Source: Magnetovibrio sp.
GTDB taxonomy: Bacteria > Pseudomonadota > Alphaproteobacteria > Rhodospirillales > Casp-alpha2
NCBI GenBank assembly: GCA_002722175.1
Contig: PBKU01000056.1
Coordinates: 1-40,021, forward strand
DNA length: 40,021 bases
Direction of reading: 5' to 3'
Shown here: in pieces, positions 34,484 to 40,021 of the stretch
How positions within the stretch are numbered: the stretch's first letter is position 1
Layout: every line of letters begins with the position of its first letter
Translations under genes and position numbers: made by a program
The notes under the pieces: model-generated
What the model saw: the letters and a program-made list of their open reading frames with translations, nothing else
What the model was told of the DNA's origin: nothing
The model's database searches: none

Positions 34484-35559
34484 CACCAGGTTGGCGTTTT
34501 CTTATATGGCTTGGTGGACTTTTTGCAACTGGGCTGTTTCTGCATCTTTTAGGTGGCATATTATTTCCATTTGTTGTTGGAATGGTTATAGCGTATTTTT
34601 TTGATCCAATTGTTGATCGCCTCGAACTAACCGGCGTATCGCGAACACTCGCTACGTTCTGTACTCTTACTGGTTGTTTCTTTTTGTTCCTAAGTATTTT
34701 ATTTTTATTAATACCAATACTTCATGAGCAAATCTTAACGTTAATCCGACTTCTCCCAATATTTTTTGATTCCCTAAGAACGTGGATAGATCCTATCCTT
34801 GTAAGTATTGAAAGCGACATAGAAAGCAATATCTTTGTAAAGCTAAAAAAAGCAACAACGGCCCAAGTAGGTATGGCTGTTCACTGGGTCTCAACATTTT
34901 TGACTAGCATTCTGAGTGGCGGGCTAGCAATCTTCAATATGTTATCGTTAGTTTTTATCACCCCTTTGGTGGCTTTTTATTTGCTTCGTGATTGGGACAA
35001 ATTAGTCGCAGAAGTAAATTCCTGGCTTCCTCTTGATTCAGCTGAAACTATTCGCGCGCAGGCCCAACAAGTAGATAAAACAATGGCTGGATTCGTTCGC
35101 GGCCAAGCTACAGTTTGTGTATTACTTGCAGTATTTTACGGTGCATTACTAACTATAGTTGGATTAAAAGCCGGAATCTTACTTGGCGTGTTTGCGGGAA
35201 TACTAGCATTTATACCATTTATTGGGTGGACTGTCGCTTTTGTCATCGCTATGGCTATGTCTTTTGCTCAATTTGATAGCTTTGTTAGCACAGCCTTTGT
35301 TAGTGTTATAATGATTGTAGGTGCTATCACAGAAAGCTATTTTCTGACTCCTTGGTTGGTGGGAGGTCGCGTTGGATTATCACCAATCTGGATAATTTTT
35401 GCAATGTTATCAGGTGGTGCCTTATTTGGTTTTACAGGGGTTTTGCTATCAATTCCGGTGGCGTCAGTGGTAGGTGTATTACTTAGATTCTGGCTAAAAC
35501 GGTATCTTCAAAGCACTCTTTTTCAAGGAGGGAGTGATAACCATAAGGAGCTGAAGTGA
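34480..35559 (+). CDS. AI-2E/PerM family membrane permease
   Basis: A 359-residue polytopic protein with about seven or eight helices, matching the PerM/TqsA (PF01594) family. Marks include FPFVVGMVIAYFFDPIVDRLE (20-42, early helix), the LVFITPLVAFYLLRDWDKLV segment near 162-181, ARGQAT-like FVRGQATVCVLLAVFYG, and the GILAFIPFIGWTV helix. Family members export small molecules or act as Na+/H+ exchangers; substrate here is unknown. It overlaps both neighbours (ATGA with the CDP-alcohol transferase, GTGA with hdaA), a tight translational unit. Confidence 0.86.
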   Translation: MTPGWRFLIWLGGLFATGLFLHLLGGILFPFVVGMVIAYFFDPIVDRLELTGVSRTLATFCTLTGCFFLFLSILFLLIPILHEQILTLIRLLPIFFDSLRTWIDPILVSIESDIESNIFVKLKKATTAQVGMAVHWVSTFLTSILSGGLAIFNMLSLVFITPLVAFYLLRDWDKLVAEVNSWLPLDSAETIRAQAQQVDKTMAGFVRGQATVCVLLAVFYGALLTIVGLKAGILLGVFAGILAFIPFIGWTVAFVIAMAMSFAQFDSFVSTAFVSVIMIVGAITESYFLTPWLVGGRVGLSPIWIIFAMLSGGALFGFTGVLLSIPVASVVGVLLRFWLKRYLQSTLFQGGSDNHKELK

Positions 35560-36248
35560 TTTCCAGCCTCCAGCTTCCATTGCATTTCCAGCACCGACCA
35601 AGCCTTAGCGGTGATGATTTTATTGTTGCACCATGCAATTCGGAAGCAATTCAGTGGATTGATCGTTGGCCAAAATGGCCAGAGCCTATAATTGCTCTTA
35701 CCGGACCACGGGGGTGCGGAAAATCACACTTAGTAAATGTTTTTTCTAATATAGCAAAACCTTACCCGATCGTTGTAAATAAGTTGGAGCATGCTTTGCG
35801 GCGTGCAATGAAAGTGCAAACTGCTTTTGTGATAGATAATGCCGAAGAAAAATTATGCATGGAGGTTGAAGAACTATTTTTGCATTTTATCAACGTGCTA
35901 AAAGAATCTGGAGGACATCTCTTAATTGCTTCAAGCAACCCTCCCGGGCGATGGAAACTTGCCCTTCCAGACTTAGTTTCGCGACTTAGAGCTGTCCAGG
36001 TTGTTTCAATTGGAATGCCAGACGATAGATTGGTTGCAGCTTTACTAGTTAAGCTTTTTTCGGACAGGCAGTTACGTATCGATTCTGACGTAATTAAATA
36101 TCTTTTGCCAAGAATAGACCGCTCTTTCGAAGGAATTCAGAAGCAAGTTTCTATTCTCGATTCAACTGCATTACACTTGCAAAGGAAAATTACCGTACCG
36201 TTTGTGCGTGAGATTTTAGATAACAAGCAAAAGAGCGTGGATAATTAA
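35556..36248 (+). CDS. hdaA: DnaA-related regulator of replication initiation HdaA
   Basis: HdaA, a DnaA AAA+ domain without the DNA-binding part, works with the sliding clamp to promote hydrolysis of ATP on DnaA after initiation. The 230-residue product begins with a clamp-binding QLPLHF motif (residues 6-11), then Walker A GPRGCGKS (50-57) and Walker B FVIDNAEE (91-98); GGHLLIASSNPPGRW and LPDLVSRL follow as sensor 1 and box VII, with the expected arginine. The start is GTG, overlapping the PerM stop, with AAGGAG five bases before it. Size and clamp motif distinguish it from DnaA. Confidence 0.93.
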   Translation: MISSLQLPLHFQHRPSLSGDDFIVAPCNSEAIQWIDRWPKWPEPIIALTGPRGCGKSHLVNVFSNIAKPYPIVVNKLEHALRRAMKVQTAFVIDNAEEKLCMEVEELFLHFINVLKESGGHLLIASSNPPGRWKLALPDLVSRLRAVQVVSIGMPDDRLVAALLVKLFSDRQLRIDSDVIKYLLPRIDRSFEGIQKQVSILDSTALHLQRKITVPFVREILDNKQKSVDN

Positions 36249-36265
36249 AAAAGCTAGAGGTGAAA

Positions 36266-37045
36266 ATGAACCTAGGAATCAAAGGTAGACAAGCACTTAT
36301 TTGTGCTTCAAGCAAAGGCCTTGGACGTGCTTGTGCAGAGTCCTTATGCCGTGAAGGTGTTGATATTACTATTTGCGCTAGGTCGCCAGAAGTGCTTGCG
36401 AAGACGGTGACTGATATCCGTCGAATTGGCGGGGGAAGCGTTAATAGCGTAGCATGTGATGTTACTACAATTGAAGGCCAAAGAGCGTTGCTTGCAGTTT
36501 GCCCAGAACCGGATATTGTAGTTAATAACGCCGGAGGGCCACCACCTGGAGACTTTCGAGACTGGGGATACGATGCGTGGTCTGCCGCTTTGAATGCAAA
36601 TATGTTAACTCCAATATTTATTATTAAGGCTACTTTAGATGGAATGATAGAAAGAAAGTTCGGAAGAATTGTTAATATTACTTCAAGCGCTGTTAAGGCT
36701 CCAATAGATTTCTTAGGCTTGTCAAATGGGGCCCGGTCTGGCCTTACGGGTTTTGTAGCAGGGTTAGCACGCCAGACGGCTTGTCATAACGTGACAATCA
36801 ACTCAATTTTACCTGGACCATTTCAAACAGATCGTTTAGATCAAACACTTAAGGCCCTGGCAGAAAAGGAGGAGAAATTAGTTGGCAAAGTAAGAAAAGA
36901 TAAGATACAGACCATCCCGGCAAAACGTTTTGGCAAGCCGTCTGAGTTAGGTGATTTATGCGCATATTTGTGCTCGGCACAAGCAGGTTTTATTACAGGT
37001 CAGAATATAGTTATCGATGGTGGCATGTACCCAGGAACCTTCTGA
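36266..37045 (+). CDS. Atypical short-chain dehydrogenase/reductase, catalytic Tyr and Lys absent
   Basis: A 259-residue Rossmann-fold protein starting at the ATG after AGAGGTG; a GTG two codons upstream is possible. The fold is SDR: CASSKGLG replaces the usual TGxxxGxG (residues 13-20), NNAGG at 87-91, Asn112, Ser140/141 in NITSS, and PGPFQTDRL after strand six. But aligning by spacing from the Ser, the YxxxK motif reads N-G-A-R-S, so Asn154 replaces Tyr and Ser158 replaces Lys. Such members are described as BKR-like SDRs lacking a perfect catalytic tetrad. Function unknown. It follows hdaA by 17 bases and may be in the same operon. Confidence 0.88.
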   Translation: MNLGIKGRQALICASSKGLGRACAESLCREGVDITICARSPEVLAKTVTDIRRIGGGSVNSVACDVTTIEGQRALLAVCPEPDIVVNNAGGPPPGDFRDWGYDAWSAALNANMLTPIFIIKATLDGMIERKFGRIVNITSSAVKAPIDFLGLSNGARSGLTGFVAGLARQTACHNVTINSILPGPFQTDRLDQTLKALAEKEEKLVGKVRKDKIQTIPAKRFGKPSELGDLCAYLCSAQAGFITGQNIVIDGGMYPGTF

Positions 37046-37123
37046 AAAACTAATTTGTTTTTATCGATAGCTGGGGATGAATCGGTTGGCAGGTTGCAAT
37101 GTTGTTGCGTGAAGTAATTTTAA

Positions 37124-38296
37124 TCACTTATTATTTGTGATCTTCGGCAGGTCGACGGTCATGACTTTTGACTGTCCTGCAGCAAGCGCAATTTCAGCTC
37201 GTAAAAGTCGTATAGCGTCATTCCCAAAAATTTCTCTCCTCCAACCCTTGAGCGCACTCACATCTGCTGTTTCTCCATATCCAGCAATAAGTTCGATATC
37301 AGATGCTGATGCAACAAGGCGGCTTGCAACCCCATGATCTTCGCAACGCATTTTAAGCAATACTTTGAGTAAATCTGTCATCGGGCCAACGCCGCGAGGT
37401 AACTTGGTTTTTTTAGGGGGAGAAGGCCATTTTGATTTCGGTAAATTTAATCCCAATTTAATCGCGCTTATAATTTCCTTGCCCCTATCTCCGTGTATTG
37501 ATTTGGGAGGAAGCCCACGCGTATACTTTAGTTCCTCGATAGTTAAGGGCCTTTGGTGTGCAATTTCCAGTAGGGTCATATCCTTTATGATTCGATTTCG
37601 CGGAATATTTATTTGTTTTGCGATATTTTCTCGCCACGCTGCTAACTCCCGAAGAACAACCATTGTTTTTTGGTCAGGATTTCTTGACTTTATTTTCTTA
37701 TATGCCTCATAAGGGTTATTTTCGTAGCTTGAAGGTGCAATTAATGCATCAATTTCTTCTTTTAACCACGATTGTCGACCTGAAAGCTCTATTTGCATCA
37801 ATAGCTTTTCGTAAGCTTCGCACAAATGTGTGACGTCCGCCAGTGCGTAATCGATTTGGCGTTGGCTTAAGGGACGGCGCTCCCAGTCAGTGAATCTAGA
37901 AGCTTTATCGATTGGTCTATTAAAGAGCTTTAAGATCAGGTTTTCATAACTTACTGAGTCACCAAAACCGCATACCATGGCCGATATTTGTGTGTCAAAA
38001 ATAGGGGTTGGAATTTCACCCATTAACTTATAAAAAATCTCAAGGTCTTGGCGTGCAGCATGAAAGACTTTCATTATTTTTTTGTTTCGCATTAATTGAA
38101 ATATTGGTGTTAAATCAAGGTTTGCTGTTAGTATATCAATTGCTGTTGCTTTGGAATTGTGGCCAATTTGTATTAAGCAGGGTTTTGCCCAATAGGTCTT
38201 TTCTCGAATAAATTCAGTGTCAATTGTAATATAATCGACGTTAGAGAGGCGTTCGCAAAAGCTTGCAAGTTGTTCGGTGGTTGTGATTATAGACAT
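37124..38296 (-). CDS. rnd: Ribonuclease D
   Basis: RNase D is a 3'-5' exonuclease that trims tRNA precursors. The 390-residue product has the DEDDy motifs: IDTEF (Asp26, Glu28), FHAARQDLE (Asp84) and QIDYALADV (Tyr150, Asp154). One HRDC domain is clear at about 210-290 (VLRELAAWRENIAKQINIPR, LPPKSIH), and a second helical region ends the protein. The start lacks an obvious ribosome site. It converges with the SDR gene and has a 194-base gap before it. Confidence 0.95.
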   Translation of the reverse strand: MSIITTTEQLASFCERLSNVDYITIDTEFIREKTYWAKPCLIQIGHNSKATAIDILTANLDLTPIFQLMRNKKIMKVFHAARQDLEIFYKLMGEIPTPIFDTQISAMVCGFGDSVSYENLILKLFNRPIDKASRFTDWERRPLSQRQIDYALADVTHLCEAYEKLLMQIELSGRQSWLKEEIDALIAPSSYENNPYEAYKKIKSRNPDQKTMVVLRELAAWRENIAKQINIPRNRIIKDMTLLEIAHQRPLTIEELKYTRGLPPKSIHGDRGKEIISAIKLGLNLPKSKWPSPPKKTKLPRGVGPMTDLLKVLLKMRCEDHGVASRLVASASDIELIAGYGETADVSALKGWRREIFGNDAIRLLRAEIALAAGQSKVMTVDLPKITNNK

Positions 38297-38404
38297 TATT
38301 TTATAATTAATTTTTGGTGCAAAGATGAAAGAAAATAATAGGATACAGTAATAGTTTAAGAGAACGCATACAATGTATGAAAAGGATTTAGCGTTTAAAA
38401 ACGT

Positions 38405-38426
38405 TTTTAGTCTGTCTAGACTAAAA
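38405..38426. repeat. Perfect 9-bp inverted repeat upstream of rnd
   Basis: TTTTAGTCT-GTCT-AGACTAAAA is a perfect 9-bp inverted repeat with a 4-base spacer, about 110 bases before the rnd start. The T-first, A-last layout is the reverse of an intrinsic terminator on both strands, so an operator-like or structural role is more likely than termination, if it does anything. Confidence 0.4.
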
Positions 38427-38490
38427 CTAAGGTGCTAAAATAATATACTGTTCTTCTTTACTAGAAAGCTTTTAAAGCAGTTAACATTCT

Positions 38491-38718
38491 CTATTTACCA
38501 ACCACGTCTGATTGATCGCTTGGGATTTTTTTTGATGCTACCCAACGGAAGTAAAGTACCATGTAGAGCACTGCAAATGTGAACCAAGTTGGTCCCCACC
38601 ACAGAATATTTAAGGAAAATATGGTTGCTAAAAGCCAGCTTAAAACTAAAGGTAGGAGCAGCCATCCTGCAAAGGCTAGTTTGCGCGTCCTTTTTTTAAT
38701 ATTAACTCCACTTTGCAT
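38491..38718 (-). CDS. Small two-helix membrane protein, unknown
   Basis: I do not recognise this 75-residue product. A basic N-terminus (KKRTRKL, 8-14) leads into two hydrophobic helices, about 16-35 (FAGWLLLPLVLSWLLATIF) and 41-59 (WGPTWFTFAVLYMVLYFRW), with a short polar C-terminus. This positive-inside pattern is what a real small membrane protein shows, and AGG lies before the ATG. No other gene competes for this stretch. It lies between rnd and the SPOR lipoprotein, all on the minus strand, with gaps of about 180-190 bases on each side. Coding status is likely but not certain. Confidence 0.6.
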   Translation of the reverse strand: MQSGVNIKKRTRKLAFAGWLLLPLVLSWLLATIFSLNILWWGPTWFTFAVLYMVLYFRWVASKKIPSDQSDVVGK

Positions 38719-38895
38719 TTCAGAACCTGGGTTTTGGTCAACACTATAAAGTCTAACTCACTATAGAATTGGGTAAAATTGCCTTTGTAGTATTTCAGGG
38801 TATTTTAGCTTTAGAAGGACTTTATACGAGAATTATTTTTTAAAAAAAGTCCTACCTAATACTAAGTAGATGGGAGATAGGGGTTGCTTTTTAGG

Positions 38896-39969
38896 TTACA
38901 TTCGGTCTGGGACTAGTGCTAGCTGTTTATTCTCTTTAGCTTCCGTGCTTATCCAGTCTCCGGGCTCTACTTTTATTGCCCAAGGTTTTTTTATTCCAAC
39001 GTTAAAAAGCGCCCGCCGAATAGAAGATTCTTGACGGCTCATGAATGGACCGACAACAACCCGAAATGTTATTCTGTCATTTAACCTAGCAGCAAGTACA
39101 TCAGCTTTTAGGTTTGAATACGCCTCACTTAATTTGTGTGCTCTAGTAGCATTACGAAAGCTCCCGATCACAAGATAAAAACCCGGGGAAGGTTCTTCTT
39201 TTTTTGCTTGGTTTAACTTTTTCTTATTTCCTGAGGCAGATTGTTGCAAGGTTAGTTTAGAAACTTTTTGAGGTTTAGTATTAATAATATAATTTTCCTT
39301 TGTTTGACGTTTTGTAATATGGCCTTTTGGCTCTGCAACAAACTGATCCGGATAAATTTTAGCTATGCTCAGATTATCAGCTTTAAATTGTTGCGTCGGG
39401 AGAGCCGCCATTAAAACATTCGTTTTTTGCAGACCAGTGCGTGACATTTTTTCATGTACGTTTGCAGTCTGAACAAAGTTATCTTCAACGTCATTTATTT
39501 GGTGTTTTTCCCAGTATGAAAAACCGTGGTGCCTTTGATAGAGCTCATTGCTTAGATGGGCGTTATAAAGATTCGATTTATCAAAAATGTTTTCCGAAAA
39601 CTCTAATATGAAGTTATTTTTAGCCATTGGTTTGCTTTTTTCCCAGAGTGCATATTGGTCGCCGTGTTTGTCTGACAATCTAGCCCCAGTGTGATCACCA
39701 AAATATTTTTCTTCCCAATAAGCAAACAGATCACTAGGCTCTCCTTCCCAGGTGCGACAGATATACCCATCAGTAAATCCACGAAATAGCGCGCAATCCT
39801 GTTGCGCGACGATCGAAATTCCGTGATCAGTAACAGATTTTTGTGTTGCGACCAATGACACACCATCTAAAATCCAAGACGCTATCTGAACAGGAACTGG
39901 GGGCGCACAACCACCCAACAAAAACAACCCGAATAATATTACTAGTTTTCTCAAGTTACAGCCTAACAC
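38896..39969 (-). CDS. SPOR-domain lipoprotein
   Basis: A 357-residue protein with a lipoprotein signal: LFGLFLLGGC places the lipobox Cys at 21. Residues 22-110 form a domain with a well-known but unnamed alphaproteobacterial pattern (KSVTDHGIS, then DCALFR and YICR, Cys59 and Cys71). A polar linker of about 150 residues follows, then a C-terminal SPOR domain (263-335: GFYLVIGSFRNATRAHKLSEAY, FRVVVGPF), which binds denuded peptidoglycan at division sites. It starts with GTG at 39969; a TTG five codons later would also keep the signal. A role at the septum or cell wall is inferred from SPOR. The transcript start lies near the right edge of the window. Confidence 0.82.
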   Translation of the reverse strand: MLGCNLRKLVILFGLFLLGGCAPPVPVQIASWILDGVSLVATQKSVTDHGISIVAQQDCALFRGFTDGYICRTWEGEPSDLFAYWEEKYFGDHTGARLSDKHGDQYALWEKSKPMAKNNFILEFSENIFDKSNLYNAHLSNELYQRHHGFSYWEKHQINDVEDNFVQTANVHEKMSRTGLQKTNVLMAALPTQQFKADNLSIAKIYPDQFVAEPKGHITKRQTKENYIINTKPQKVSKLTLQQSASGNKKKLNQAKKEEPSPGFYLVIGSFRNATRAHKLSEAYSNLKADVLAARLNDRITFRVVVGPFMSRQESSIRRALFNVGIKKPWAIKVEPGDWISTEAKENKQLALVPDRM

Positions 39970-40021
39970 TCTTTTTTGTTATTTAAGCTTAGGGCCTATA
40001 TATTAATTCTTTAATACCGTA

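Noticed and set aside
1-40021. tRNA genes, CRISPR arrays, insertion sequences, prophage or toxin-antitoxin genes
   Set aside because: Looked for and not seen: no regularly spaced repeats, no transposase or integrase motifs, and no cloverleaf-like segment in the gaps.

Overview
This window is a 40 kb piece of an AT-rich chromosome (I estimate about 40% GC by eye, not computed), and it looks like a free-living, probably marine alphaproteobacterium of Rhodospirillales type. The evidence is gene order: rpsF-rpsR-DUF2232-rplI facing away from fabD-fabG-acpP-fabF-mltG-yicC-gmk; the lptF-lptG-lptD-surA-pdxA-rsmA run; pepA-holC-ndk; and purMN facing away from DUF2066-CDP-alcohol transferase-PerM-hdaA. 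Nearly everything is a single-copy housekeeping gene. I see no rRNA or tRNA, insertion sequence, phage gene, CRISPR array or convincing pseudogene.

Layout. 0.4-2.8 kb (minus): small-subunit proteins S6 and S18, a membrane protein and L9. 3.0-9.1 kb (plus): fatty acid synthesis (FabD, FabG, ACP, FabF), then the septal lytic transglycosylase MltG, the RNase YicC and guanylate kinase. 9.1-17.3 kb (minus): an outer-membrane biogenesis operon running lptF, lptG, lptD, surA, then pdxA and rsmA. 17.5-28 kb: a mixed block of metabolic genes (acyl-CoA dehydrogenase, YaaA, FAD-linked 2-hydroxyacid dehydrogenase, Sua5/TsaC, CysQ), then a fused Memo-AMMECR1 gene divergent from its radical SAM partner, and a flippase-like membrane protein. 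28-31 kb (plus): pepA, holC, ndk. 30.9-32.6 kb (minus): purM-purN. 32.7-37 kb (plus): DUF2066 protein, CDP-alcohol phosphatidyltransferase, PerM-type permease, HdaA and an SDR-fold protein that has lost its catalytic Tyr and Lys. 37-40 kb (minus): RNase D, a small two-helix membrane protein and a SPOR-domain lipoprotein.

How the genes fit together. Much of the window serves the cell envelope: acyl chains (Fab), LPS export (LptD/F/G), barrel folding (SurA), phospholipid head groups, peptidoglycan cutting (MltG) and a SPOR lipoprotein. The rest is translation, nucleotide metabolism and replication control (HdaA, pol III chi). The best candidate for an incompletely understood system is the AmmeMemoRadiSam pair at 24.2-26.9 kb, where the Memo and AMMECR1 parts are one 500-residue protein with all expected metal-site residues kept. 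Next come the catalytically atypical SDR after hdaA and a three-fold PLGxLL repeat in the periplasmic N-terminal segment of LptD. I found no clearly new multi-gene system.
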